NCBI GenBank assembly: GCA_016342325.1 | Contig: JAEINR010000012.1 | Span: 1-64,000 of the forward strand | DNA length: 64,000 nt | Source of the DNA: Desulfobacterium sp. | Lineage (GTDB): Bacteria; Desulfobacterota; Desulfobacteria; Desulfobacterales; Desulfobacteraceae | Direction of reading: 5' to 3' | Shown: one piece after another, positions 9,270 to 17,644 of the stretch | How the letters are laid out: each line of letters starts with the position of its first letter | Numbering within the stretch: position 1 is the stretch's first letter | Program-made: the position numbers and the translations under genes | Notes under the pieces: generated by a model | The model's input: only the letters and a program-made list of their open reading frames with translations | Databases searched by the model: none | Told to the model about the DNA's origin: nothing

Positions 9270-9418
9270 GGTTCGGTTGAACCATACTGAAACAAAGGGG
9301 AAAACACAAGGCAGTCGCCCCTCTTTTTTAGGGGCCCATGGCAGGGGGCAAACCGGTTCTCTTCTTCTTTATATTGTGCTATCGTTTTCATACACGGTTC
9401 TTTCATCAGAGAACCGGT
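9270..9418. promoter_or_regulatory. Cluster of inverted half-sites between divergent operons
   Basis: The 264-bp divergent intergenic region contains several dyads. GGTTC/GAACC lies at 9270-9283. ACCGGTTCTCT (9352-9362) is a perfect inverted match to AGAGAACCGGT (9408-9418). A third CGGTTCT half-site at 9395 forms a smaller hairpin with the last one. This arrangement suits a DNA-binding regulator such as the sigma54 activator encoded downstream. I found no good -24/-12 sigma54 element here. Confidence 0.4.
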
Positions 9419-9452
9419 CAACGCCGTAACCTCAATACCATATGGGGGAGTT

Positions 9453-10988
9453 ATGGAGCGTATTCGTCCACACCACCATGAACGAATCGATTTCAACCTG
9501 GCCATTGTCGGAGGTGGAAGAGCGTGCCGGTTTTTCCTTGACCTGTTGGCCCACGAGTCCTTTCCCTATCTCAAGTTGAACGTGGTTGGCGTGTGTGACA
9601 TCGACCTTGGGGCCGAGGGCATTGCCATGGCCCATGCCATGGGGATATTCACCACCGATGATTTCAGGGAACTGTTCAAGATCCCCAAGCTCAACGCCGT
9701 GATTGAACTGACCAATTCCAGGGCCCTTCCCGAACTGATCGCGGCACGGCCCAAGGGGGTCGGTGTGATCGAACATAACATCGGCCGACTGTTAAGGCAC
9801 TTGTTTGAGATGAACCAGCGCCTTGCATCGGCAAACGAGCAGCTTTTGCTTGAAAAAACCTCCACCGACATCCTGTTCCAGCAGATCAATCTTGGGGTGG
9901 TGCTCCTGAACACCGATTTTACCATCATCGATGCCAACGACCATTATCTAACGGCCGTTGGAATGACCCGGGAAGAACTGGCCGGGAAGTACTGTTACAA
10001 CGTGATCAAGGGGTTTTATGCCCCCTGCCATGCCCAGGAGAAAGGGTTTGATTGTCCCCTGGTTCGCACGGTCAGGACCGGTAAATCCGCCCATGTGATC
10101 CATGAACATTCCCTTGGCCCCGGCAAGACCGCCTATTTCAACATTGCCACCTATCCGGTAAAGGATTCCCAAGGCAAGGTGATCCGTATCGTGGAACTAT
10201 GGCGGGACATCACCTCCCAGATTACGGACCGGTGGAAGCACAAGGTGAGGCAGATCGAGGCGGACATGAAAAAGGTGGTCCAGGAAGACCGGCTCGTCTC
10301 CCTGGGAAAGCTTGTGGCCTCCAGTGTCCATGAGATCAACAATCCCATCCAGGGGCTTCTCACCTTCAGTCACATCATGGAGGAGATGATCCGGGAGGGC
10401 CGGACCGGACCTGGGGAGATGGAACAGTTTAAGGAGTTCCTCTCCCACATGTCCCGGGAGCTTGAGCGGTGCGGCAAGATCGTGTCCGGGCTGCTCACCT
10501 TTTCCAGGGAGTCGCCCCAGGCCTTTGTCCATGTGGATGTGAACGATATCCTGGGCTCGGTGCTTTCCCTCACCGGTCACAAGATAGAGATCTCCAAGAT
10601 TGCGCTGAAACAGCGCCTCTGTAATGCGCCGCTCATGGTCCGGGGCAACAACAACCAGCTCCAGCAGTGCTTTCTGAACCTGATCTTCAACGCTATTGAA
10701 GCCATGCCCCAGGGGGGTGAGCTTGCGGTGGTTTCGGGGCAGGATCCTGGGGCGGGTGTCACCGTGGAGATCAAGGATACCGGCTGGGGCATCCGCCAGG
10801 ATCATATGGAGCACATCTTTGATCCGTTTTTCACCACCAAGGAGGAGGGCCAGGGGACCGGCCTTGGACTCTCCATTGTCTACGGCATTGTCAAAGATCA
10901 CGGGGGGACCATACGGGTGACCAGCAAAGACAAGGGGGGTAGTTCGTTCACCATGACTTTTCCCCGGGTGGGGGAGGGATCACCATGA
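9453..10988 (+). CDS. PAS sensor histidine kinase with N-terminal Rossmann-like domain
   Basis: A 511-residue soluble histidine kinase. Residues ~12-115 look like a nucleotide-binding Rossmann domain (LAIVGGGRACRFFLDLL, then an acidic end in VGVCDID), like the start of a homoserine- or aspartate-dehydrogenase-type fold. A PAS domain follows (~140-255) with Cys181, Cys192 and Cys201, which could be redox or metal sensitive. HisKA has the phospho-acceptor His293 in SSVHEINNPI. The HATPase has an N-box (LNLIFNAIEAMPQGG) and G-boxes (DTGWGIR, GQGTGLGLSIV). It has no membrane segments. It overlaps the response regulator by 4 bp, and the RBS GGGGGAG precedes the ATG. Confidence 0.9.
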   Translation: MERIRPHHHERIDFNLAIVGGGRACRFFLDLLAHESFPYLKLNVVGVCDIDLGAEGIAMAHAMGIFTTDDFRELFKIPKLNAVIELTNSRALPELIAARPKGVGVIEHNIGRLLRHLFEMNQRLASANEQLLLEKTSTDILFQQINLGVVLLNTDFTIIDANDHYLTAVGMTREELAGKYCYNVIKGFYAPCHAQEKGFDCPLVRTVRTGKSAHVIHEHSLGPGKTAYFNIATYPVKDSQGKVIRIVELWRDITSQITDRWKHKVRQIEADMKKVVQEDRLVSLGKLVASSVHEINNPIQGLLTFSHIMEEMIREGRTGPGEMEQFKEFLSHMSRELERCGKIVSGLLTFSRESPQAFVHVDVNDILGSVLSLTGHKIEISKIALKQRLCNAPLMVRGNNNQLQQCFLNLIFNAIEAMPQGGELAVVSGQDPGAGVTVEIKDTGWGIRQDHMEHIFDPFFTTKEEGQGTGLGLSIVYGIVKDHGGTIRVTSKDKGGSSFTMTFPRVGEGSP

Positions 10989-12337
10989 AACAGCAGGTCA
11001 GTGTCCTGGTGGTGGATGATGAACTGATCGTGAGGGAGTCGTTATATCATTGGTTCAAGAAGGAGGGGTACCGGGCGGAAACAGCCCCGTCCGGGGAGGC
11101 AGCCCTGGAATGCCTGGCAAAGGAGCGGTTCGACATCTTGTTCGTGGACATGAAGATGCCGGGAATGGACGGGCTGGAGCTTGTGGAGAAGACCCAGGAG
11201 CGCTATCCTGATGCGTCGGTGGTGATCATCACCGCCTACGGCTCCATTGACACGGCGGTCACGGCCATGAAAAAGGGGGCCTCGGATTATCTTTTAAAGC
11301 CGTTTAAACCGGACCAGCTATCCCTGGTGATGGAGAAGATCCTGCGGCATAAGCGGCTGGATCGGGAGTGCCGCTACCTCAAGGGCGAGCTTGACAAGAT
11401 CACCCGGTTCGACAACATCATCGGGGAATCCCCGGAGATGCAGGCGCTCTACGCCATGATCACCGATATTGCCGATACCGATGCCCCCATCCTGATCCTG
11501 GGGGAGACTGGCACGGGCAAGGAACTGGTGGCCAAGGCAATCCATGCCAAGAGCGGTCGGAAGAACGCGCCCTTCATCCCCATTAACTGCGGCTCCCTCC
11601 CGGACACCCTCATGGAAAGCGAGCTTTTCGGCTTTACCCGGGGGGCGTTTACCGGCGCCCATGCGGCGAGGAAAGGCTATTTTGAAGTGGTGGCCGGGGG
11701 GACCCTCTTTCTTGACGAGATCGGCGAGGTGAGCTCCCGGATGCAGGTGGATCTTTTGCGGGTCCTGGAGGAGAAGAAGATCACAAAGCTTGGGGAGACC
11801 ACCCCAAGGGAGGTGGATTTCAGACTCATATCCGCCACCCGCCGGGGGCTTGAGCGGATGATCAAGGCCGGTACTTTTCGCCAGGATCTTTTCTTCAGGA
11901 TCAACGTCATCACCCTGGAGGTGCCCCCCTTGAGAAAGCGGGCTTCGGATATTCCCCTGTTGGTGGACCATTTTCTTACCCGGTACAGCCGTGAGACCAA
12001 CAAGCGGGTGGACCGGGTCACCAGCGATGCCATGGGGGCGCTGCTCTCCCATGGGTGGCCCGGCAATGTCAGGGAGCTTGAGAACGCGGTGGAACGGGCG
12101 GTGGTGCTTTCCCGGTCAAGAACCCTCTCCCTTGAGGCCTTTGATTTTCTCACCCCTGGCAGGAAACAGGGCGTTCCTGACACCCGGAATCATACCCTCA
12201 GGGAGATGGAGCGCGTGCATGTGGCCAAGATCCTCGAACAGACCGGGTGGAACATCACCCAGGCGGCCGGACTCCTCGACATCAGCCGGACCACCCTCCA
12301 CAGGATGATCAAGCGCAATGGCCTGGAAAAACCGTGA
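10985..12337 (+). CDS. Sigma54-dependent response regulator (NtrC family)
   Basis: A 450-residue protein with three standard domains. The receiver has an acidic pocket at D11/D12 and phospho-acceptor Asp55 in ILFVDMKMPG. The AAA+ domain has Walker A GETGTGKE (about residue 172) and the sigma54-contacting GAFTGA loop in FGFTRGAFTGAH. The C-terminal Fis-type HTH is NITQAAGLLDISRTTLHRMI. It is the cognate regulator of the kinase with which it overlaps by 4 bp. Targets are unknown; the divergent half-sites at 9270-9418 and the sigma54 promoter at 61856 are candidates. Confidence 0.95.
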   Translation: MKQQVSVLVVDDELIVRESLYHWFKKEGYRAETAPSGEAALECLAKERFDILFVDMKMPGMDGLELVEKTQERYPDASVVIITAYGSIDTAVTAMKKGASDYLLKPFKPDQLSLVMEKILRHKRLDRECRYLKGELDKITRFDNIIGESPEMQALYAMITDIADTDAPILILGETGTGKELVAKAIHAKSGRKNAPFIPINCGSLPDTLMESELFGFTRGAFTGAHAARKGYFEVVAGGTLFLDEIGEVSSRMQVDLLRVLEEKKITKLGETTPREVDFRLISATRRGLERMIKAGTFRQDLFFRINVITLEVPPLRKRASDIPLLVDHFLTRYSRETNKRVDRVTSDAMGALLSHGWPGNVRELENAVERAVVLSRSRTLSLEAFDFLTPGRKQGVPDTRNHTLREMERVHVAKILEQTGWNITQAAGLLDISRTTLHRMIKRNGLEKP

Positions 12338-12851
12338 ATCACTCCTTCAGCATCCCCTTGGGATCCTTCCTTTGGGCCGGGTTGAGGGGGAAATGATCAA
12401 GGCCGTGGCCGGGGCCTTTGCCGGGGAGATCGGTATGCCGCTCCGGGTGATGCCAGGCCTGGAATCGCCGGATTACGCCTTTGACAGGCACAGGATCCAG
12501 TACGACGCCGCCCGGATCATTACCCGGATCGAATCCATGGATCTTGCTGGATGTGCCCGGGTGTTGGCCCTTGTTGATGTGGATCTCTTTGTTCCGGTCT
12601 TTACCTTTGTGTTTGGGGAGGCAAGACTGGGGGGCCGGGTGGCGCTGGTTTCGTTGTTCCGGCTGGAGGATCGGCCTGAACGGGCGGTCAAGATCGCCCT
12701 CCACGAGTTCGGTCACCTCTGCATGCTGGACCACTGCCGGGAAAGCCGGTGCGTGATGCATTTTGCCAAAGGACTCGGGCACCTGGACAGGGTGGCCCCC
12801 TATTACTGCCGCTACTGCCTGGGCCAGGTGACCTATATGGCCGGGGTGTAA
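12318..12851 (+). CDS. amzA: Archaemetzincin-family zinc metallopeptidase
   Basis: A 177-residue protein with the archaemetzincin zinc site HEFGHLCMLDHC, followed by the family's Cys signature CVMHFA and CRYC, which can hold a second zinc. Family members are small soluble aminopeptidase-like metzincins, common in archaea and sporadic in deltaproteobacteria. The gene overlaps the response regulator by 20 bp, so it is third in the two-component operon. That linkage suggests it processes a protein or peptide tied to the sensed signal, which is inference. No signal peptide is seen. Confidence 0.88.
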   Translation: MAWKNRESLLQHPLGILPLGRVEGEMIKAVAGAFAGEIGMPLRVMPGLESPDYAFDRHRIQYDAARIITRIESMDLAGCARVLALVDVDLFVPVFTFVFGEARLGGRVALVSLFRLEDRPERAVKIALHEFGHLCMLDHCRESRCVMHFAKGLGHLDRVAPYYCRYCLGQVTYMAGV

Positions 12852-12902
12852 GGGCTTTCACCGGGCCCAGGAAACAGGGCTCAAATTGGGGAGGGGCAAG
12901 TC

Positions 12903-13802
12903 CTATGGCGCGAGAAACGTTTCCACAAGGGTGTCCCAACCGATGCTTGGGTTGAGGGCAAAAAAATCGTTCACCGGCTCGCCACCGGTTGCGGCCAGTT
13001 GTTCGTAGGGTTTGCCCAACAGGCGGTTGAGTCTGTTGACCTCCTTGTCCATCCAGGCAAGGCCGCCATCCCCCTGGTATAGATCTGCGTACCCTTTGAC
13101 CGGGGACGCCGTCTTCACCAGCACCAGCCAGCCATCGTCATAGGGACGTCTGTGGATGATGTCCGGGTCGTCCACCACCCGCTGGTTCACCGAAACCACG
13201 GTGCCGGTGACCGGGGATCGCACCTGGGCAAGGTGGCCCTGCTGCTCAATGGTCCATGTTGGGTGCTCCCTTTCAATCCTTGTGCCAATGGCGGGCAGCC
13301 GGGTGAGCCGGGCGCTGCCGAACAGCTTCATGGCAAAAGCGTCAAACCCGATCCTGGCAAGGCCGCCGTGCTCCACCCGGACCCAGGTGTGGCCCGGATG
13401 GTAATAGTAGCCGTCGGCCATTTTGTAGCCGGACGCTTCCCTGTACCGGGCACCGCTCCTTGACCCGGCCCCATCAAGATCGTCCAGCATCTGGTCGAAG
13501 GGGCAGCGGCCGCACGCATAGTTGTTGACGCAGATCTTTGGCTGTTGGATTCTCCCTGTGAGAAGATGGCGGCAGGGACGATCCGATCCATCATGGCATG
13601 CCTTTATGGACGTTGCCCAGTCCGCCTTTTTTCCGGGATCCCGTTCCATGGCCTTGGCCATTGCCTTGTCAAAGGCGCAGTCGTAGCAGTTGTACGCCTT
13701 GTCGCAGAGGCGGAAGTTCACAACGCCGCTGAGCATCCAGATGCATTCGTTTTCAAGTACCTGGAATCCCCTTACCCTGAATTTGGTGGATGATGATTTC
13801 AT
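12903..13802 (-). CDS. GcvH-like protein with Cys-rich N-terminus, lacking the lipoyl lysine
   Basis: A 299-residue protein. Residues ~133-265 match the glycine-cleavage H-protein fold (YHPGHTWVRVE, RSPVTGTVVSVN, YDDGWLVLV). The N-terminal half has two related Cys clusters, C33/C39/C42 and C91/C97/C100, each with C-x5-C-x2-C-xFD spacing, suggesting metal or Fe-S binding. The usual ExxKA lipoylation site is absent: the position eight residues before the SP of RSPVTG is Gly189, so it cannot be lipoylated in the normal way. ATG 13802 follows AAGGAGGC. Its role is unknown. It stands alone and is convergent with the archaemetzincin gene. Confidence 0.75.
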   Translation of the reverse strand: MKSSSTKFRVRGFQVLENECIWMLSGVVNFRLCDKAYNCYDCAFDKAMAKAMERDPGKKADWATSIKACHDGSDRPCRHLLTGRIQQPKICVNNYACGRCPFDQMLDDLDGAGSRSGARYREASGYKMADGYYYHPGHTWVRVEHGGLARIGFDAFAMKLFGSARLTRLPAIGTRIEREHPTWTIEQQGHLAQVRSPVTGTVVSVNQRVVDDPDIIHRRPYDDGWLVLVKTASPVKGYADLYQGDGGLAWMDKEVNRLNRLLGKPYEQLAATGGEPVNDFFALNPSIGWDTLVETFLAP

Positions 13803-13987
13803 GGTTTGCCTCCTTTGAGAAGCGGTCTTTGTCTGACCGTACACCCTAGGGAAATGCAAAACCAATGCCTGGTGTGCGAAATACAACGCGTGGTGGGTGA
13901 AAGGCTTGATATACCCGGCTGAATGGCAGCCGTGTGGAGGGGGGGCTGGCAAGGTTCCAGGCCCCAGGGTGTAGCGTTTTGAAACAG

Positions 13988-14069
13988 TTTCGCCAGGGCC
14001 AGGGCCTTTCCTGGCGAAATCGCCGCTGAATGGGGCCGAACCAGGGGTGTCCTTTTTTGGAACACCCCT
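13988..14069. other. Two hairpins in a 311-bp gene-free gap
   Basis: The gap 13803-14113 has no coding potential that I recognise. It contains TTTCGCCAGG/CCTGGCGAAA (13988-14019) and AGGGGTGTCC around a T6 loop with GGAACACCCCT (14043-14069). Both genes flanking the gap run leftward, so these hairpins lie upstream of the GcvH-like gene and downstream of the PNPOx gene, and could end the latter's transcript. Confidence 0.45.
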
Positions 14070-14113
14070 GTGTCGATTCGGGTCGGCCTGGATCTTTGAT
14101 CAAGGCCTGGGCA

Positions 14114-14629
14114 TCAGCCTTTTTTGTGAGGGGCCAGCCGTGATTGCAGTTCCTGGGTCATCCTGCCCATATAGGTGGGCTCAAAGGTGTCAAAATGAAT
14201 ATCCCGGACCCAGGCGATATCCTTCCACAGCAGGGCGTGGCCCTTGAGTCGCCGGGTGTGCTTGACCCGCTTCTGCCAGCGCTGAAGTTCCTCCGGGGTG
14301 CCCCGGCGGCGCTTGCCGGCCCTGCCTGTGAGGCGCACCCCGGGCAGGGTGGCAAATTTCCCCTTGAACAGGGATTTCAGCCAGAACCCGAACCCGTTGT
14401 TCACGGCCATGATCGAGACCCGGGGATCCCGGTCCAGGTTGGCGGCAAACCGGTGGGGAAACACTTCGCAATAGACGCCCCTGCACGCCTCAAACAGCAT
14501 GAGGGAACCGATGGGGGTGAGGTGGGGGGGGCCGTCCGGGTTGACGGTGGCCATGGTGACGTGGTGTACAGAGTTCATTGCCGCATCAACAACCTGTTGG
14601 ATTTCGTTCCAGTGGGGTTTTGCGTCCAT
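14114..14629 (-). CDS. Pyridoxamine 5'-phosphate oxidase-like FMN-binding family protein
   Basis: A 171-residue protein of the split-barrel flavin-binding superfamily. The N-terminal segment HHVTMATVNPDGPPHLTPIG is the typical opening strand pair, followed by DRDPRVSIMAVN. Family members bind FMN or F420 and reduce small molecules; PdxH activity itself is not implied. The start ATG 14629 has AAGGAG five bases upstream, so a longer in-frame version is unlikely. No operon partner is obvious. Confidence 0.75.
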   Translation of the reverse strand: MDAKPHWNEIQQVVDAAMNSVHHVTMATVNPDGPPHLTPIGSLMLFEACRGVYCEVFPHRFAANLDRDPRVSIMAVNNGFGFWLKSLFKGKFATLPGVRLTGRAGKRRRGTPEELQRWQKRVKHTRRLKGHALLWKDIAWVRDIHFDTFEPTYMGRMTQELQSRLAPHKKG

Positions 14630-14719
14630 GGGTTTCTCCTTATATATGTTTGTATTGGAATGGGTGCCTGGTTTGCCTGTTCCCATAAGAAAAGGGCGTT
14701 GTTCCCAGGGGAGGCGCTA

Positions 14720-16021
14720 TTATTCGGATAGCCATTCATGGCCGTTTTTCATTCTTACCCGGGCGTTCATCTTTTCAAACAACCGAATCAGGCCGTAGCG
14801 GGTGCGGTCCAGATAGACAAATTCGGGATTGGAATCAAACAGCTCCCTGAATTGGAACAGCTGGGTCATGAGGGTTCTTCCCCGGCCTACGAACCCTGGG
14901 TCGGCCCCGAAATCAAACCGGTCCGGCTGGTAGTACTCACCAAACCAGTGGCCCACATCATAGGCGGCCTGGAGGAATTGCTTTTCTTCGGCCAGGGGGA
15001 TGCCGGGTTTGAGGACCTTCAGCTTCCGCAGCAACTGGAGGTAGGTGGTTTTGTCTCCCAGGGCCAGGGCCCGGGGCAGCTGTTGATAGAGCGTCACAAA
15101 GGGTTTTTCCAGGTGCTTGATGCAGCCGAAATCGATCACCCCGATGGTGAGGTCGTTCCGGATGATGAAATTTCCCGGATTCGGATCTGCATGGATGGTA
15201 TGGTGGGTGTAGAGGCTCTCCATAAAGAGGTCATAGAGCCCCTGGGCAACCTGGTCGCGCATGGCTTGGTCCGGACTGGAGGCAAGCCACTGGTCCAGGG
15301 GAAGGCCCGCCATCAGGGTGGTGGTCAGCACAGTGCCGCAGGAGGTGCTTCTGTCTATATCCGGAATGGCAATGCCCGGTAGATTCAGGCCTTGTTTGAA
15401 CCGTGACAGGTTGTCCGCCTCCTTTAGATAGTCGATCTCCTCCAGGAGCCGGGCTTCGATCTCCAGGAGGGAGGGCAGGATCAGGCGGTATTCCGGCAAC
15501 GGCCGGACCAGGGTCTTGATCATCTGGATGTCGCTTTTAATGGTGGTGGCCATACCCGGATACTGGACCTTGACGGCAAGCGCCTCTCCGTCAAAGGAGG
15601 TTGCTTTATGAACCTGGCCAAGGCTTGCCCCGGCAAAGGCCAGCGTGTCGAAGGAGGCAAACAGCTCGTTGGGATGGCGGCCAAGGGCTTTGGACATCAC
15701 CCGGGAGACCAGGGCCCGGTTCAGGGGCGGAACCTGGTGATAGGATTTCTCCAGCTCCTTTTGCAGGGCCGGGGGAAAGAGGTCAAGCTCCAGGCTCAGC
15801 TGCTGGGCCACCTTAAGGGCGGTTCCCCTGAGCACGCTCAGCCCTTTGAAGAGGATTTCACCGCTCTGGGCGGCCATGCGTTCCTTTGCCTTCTCTTTCC
15901 CATCCCGGGAGAGAAACGGGCGCTTGGCAAGGTAGGTCAGCACCTTTCCCCCGACCCTTGCCGCCGTGCCCGTGCCGGTGACACTTCGCTTGAATTTACC
16001 TGTTGGGATCTTCTCCTGCAT
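14720..16021 (-). CDS. ABC1/AarF/UbiB-family atypical kinase
   Basis: A 433-residue ABC1/UbiB-family protein, an atypical protein-kinase-like fold linked in other bacteria to isoprenoid quinone or lipid metabolism. The family's KxGQ-type motif appears as LKVAQQLS (Ala in place of Gly). The Ala-rich nucleotide loop is GASLGQVHKA, the lysine strand LAVKVQYPGM, the catalytic region HADPNPGNFI, and the metal Asp is in IGVIDFG. GGAGGC precedes ATG 16021. The first 26 bp overlap the end of the TetR gene, so the two are co-transcribed. Confidence 0.88.
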   Translation of the reverse strand: MQEKIPTGKFKRSVTGTGTAARVGGKVLTYLAKRPFLSRDGKEKAKERMAAQSGEILFKGLSVLRGTALKVAQQLSLELDLFPPALQKELEKSYHQVPPLNRALVSRVMSKALGRHPNELFASFDTLAFAGASLGQVHKATSFDGEALAVKVQYPGMATTIKSDIQMIKTLVRPLPEYRLILPSLLEIEARLLEEIDYLKEADNLSRFKQGLNLPGIAIPDIDRSTSCGTVLTTTLMAGLPLDQWLASSPDQAMRDQVAQGLYDLFMESLYTHHTIHADPNPGNFIIRNDLTIGVIDFGCIKHLEKPFVTLYQQLPRALALGDKTTYLQLLRKLKVLKPGIPLAEEKQFLQAAYDVGHWFGEYYQPDRFDFGADPGFVGRGRTLMTQLFQFRELFDSNPEFVYLDRTRYGLIRLFEKMNARVRMKNGHEWLSE

Positions 16022-16751
16022 GGCTTGCCTCCATGAAATTGCGTTTAATGGAACGCATGGTCTCCATTCCATCCTTAACGGCGCCCAGGTTGTTCAGAAT
16101 ATGGGTGCGGAAGAGAAAAACCGTGATGTCCAGGACCTTGTTGGCAATGCCGGCCTTGAGCATGGCCACGGCCAACCCAAGGCTCTTGTCAATGAGGATG
16201 GCGGTGTCGTTGAAATTGTCGGATCTGTCCGCAATCCAGTAGGCGGTCATGGCAATGTAAAAGTCCATGAAGAGCTGGACGATGACCTCCTGGAACACTT
16301 GCTCTGGGATCTCCCCCACCTCTGCTGCCGCCTCTACCATGTCCCGGATGATGGCGGTGAAGCTCGCCCGGATGGGTTTGAGCAGTTTGTAGTTCTGGCT
16401 GTAGGAGAAAAAGGTCTGTTTAAAGGTGAGGGCGACAAACTCCCTGTCCTTGAGAAAAAGGTCGAAACTTGTCTCAAAAAAGGTCTGGATCTGTTCCTGG
16501 AGGGAGTACTCGTTGAGATCCGTAACCCTCTTGAGACCCTGGGTGCAGGCGGTGAAATGGTCGGTGTAATAACCGAACAGGATCGCCTCCTTGGTGGGGA
16601 AGTAGTTGTAGATGGTGGCGTCCCCCAGGCCACTTTGTCGGGCGATCTTTTTCATTGTCGCGGCCTTGAACCCCTGGTCTGTTACAATGTCGACCATGGC
16701 GCTGATGATGGCCCTGCGGTTGGTCTCTTTCTGCTCCTTGCTGATCTTCAT
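15996..16751 (-). CDS. TetR/AcrR-family transcriptional regulator
   Basis: A 251-residue regulator. Residues ~10-60 form the TetR DNA-binding domain (AIISAMVDIVTDQGFKAATM, KKIARQSGLGDATIYNYFPT). The rest is the variable ligand domain, predicted all-helical. It overlaps the AarF/UbiB gene by 26 bp and probably controls this two-gene unit, as TetR regulators commonly autoregulate. The ligand is unknown; quinone- or lipid-related compounds would fit the partner. Confidence 0.9.
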   Translation of the reverse strand: MKISKEQKETNRRAIISAMVDIVTDQGFKAATMKKIARQSGLGDATIYNYFPTKEAILFGYYTDHFTACTQGLKRVTDLNEYSLQEQIQTFFETSFDLFLKDREFVALTFKQTFFSYSQNYKLLKPIRASFTAIIRDMVEAAAEVGEIPEQVFQEVIVQLFMDFYIAMTAYWIADRSDNFNDTAILIDKSLGLAVAMLKAGIANKVLDITVFLFRTHILNNLGAVKDGMETMRSIKRNFMEASHAGEDPNR

Positions 16752-16803
16752 TTTGTCACCTAATGTGATTCCGCTATGTATTAAAATTGATGAAGCTGTA
16801 TTT

Positions 16804-16831
16804 AATATATAGTCTTTTCTAAAAAGTGCAA
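16804..16831 (-). promoter_or_regulatory. Sigma70-type promoter for the TetR-aarF unit
   Basis: On the minus strand TTGCAC (16831-16826) and TATATT (16809-16804) are separated by 16 bp, 53 bp upstream of the TetR start codon. I see no clear TetR palindrome next to it. Confidence 0.5.
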
Positions 16832-16912
16832 GGGGGTTTTGTTCTTTTCTCTGGATGGCGATTCTGGTATAGTCTGGAATTCATGATATTCAACAATAGA
16901 GGAGATGAGGGC

Positions 16913-17632
16913 ATGGAGAGAATTCGGGTGATCGCCTTTGATGCCGACGATACCCTTTGGGTCAATGAGCCCATATTTAGGGGGGTGAAGGCAGAGTTTA
17001 TGACCCTTCTTGAAAAATATGCGGATGCCAAGACCATCCAGGAGCGGCTCCTGGCCGTGGAGCGGGAAAATATTGGGGTGTTTGGCTACGGGGTCAAGGG
17101 GTTTCTCCTCTCCTTGATCGAAACTGCGGCCCAGGTCAGCCAGGAGCGGCTCAGCGGTGCCGATATTCAGAAACTGATCGCCCTGGGCAAGGAGATGCTG
17201 GCATCCCCTGTGGAGCTTATGGATGGGGTGGAAGCCGTGCTTGAGGACCTTTGCCGGCGCTATTCCCTCATGATCATCACCAAGGGGGACCTTCTGGACC
17301 AGGAGAGCAAGATCGCCCGGTCAAAGCTTGCTCCTTACTTTGATAAGATCGAGATCTTGAGCGAAAAGGATGAGACCGCCTATGACCGGGTGTTGTCAAC
17401 CCATGGGGTGGGTCCCCGGGAGTTCATGATGGTGGGCAACTCCCTCCGGTCAGACGTGTTGCCCGTGGTGAACCTGGGCGGTCATGCCGTGCACGTCCCC
17501 TTTGCAACCACCTGGGCCCACGAGCAGGTGGCGGTTTCTGCCATGGATCAATCCCTGTGGCTTACCCTCTCCCACCTGGGGGAGCTGCCCCCTTGCCTCC
17601 CCCAAAGATTTTCTTTGGCCGGTAAATCTTAA
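16913..17632 (+). CDS. HAD-superfamily phosphatase (YjjG-like)
   Basis: A 239-residue haloacid dehalogenase hydrolase. Motif I is IAFDADDTLW (nucleophile Asp10, acid/base Asp12). Motif II is the Thr of IITKGD. The motif III Lys lies in the helix after SKLAPYFDKIE, and motif IV is MMVGNSLRSD. The cap insertion follows motif I, as in nucleotidase-type family members. ATG 16913 is preceded by GAGGAGATGAGG; an upstream in-frame start is less likely. The substrate is unknown; such enzymes often act on nucleotides or sugar phosphates. Confidence 0.88.
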   Translation: MERIRVIAFDADDTLWVNEPIFRGVKAEFMTLLEKYADAKTIQERLLAVERENIGVFGYGVKGFLLSLIETAAQVSQERLSGADIQKLIALGKEMLASPVELMDGVEAVLEDLCRRYSLMIITKGDLLDQESKIARSKLAPYFDKIEILSEKDETAYDRVLSTHGVGPREFMMVGNSLRSDVLPVVNLGGHAVHVPFATTWAHEQVAVSAMDQSLWLTLSHLGELPPCLPQRFSLAGKS

Positions 17633-17644
17633 GCCCTGTTCCCC

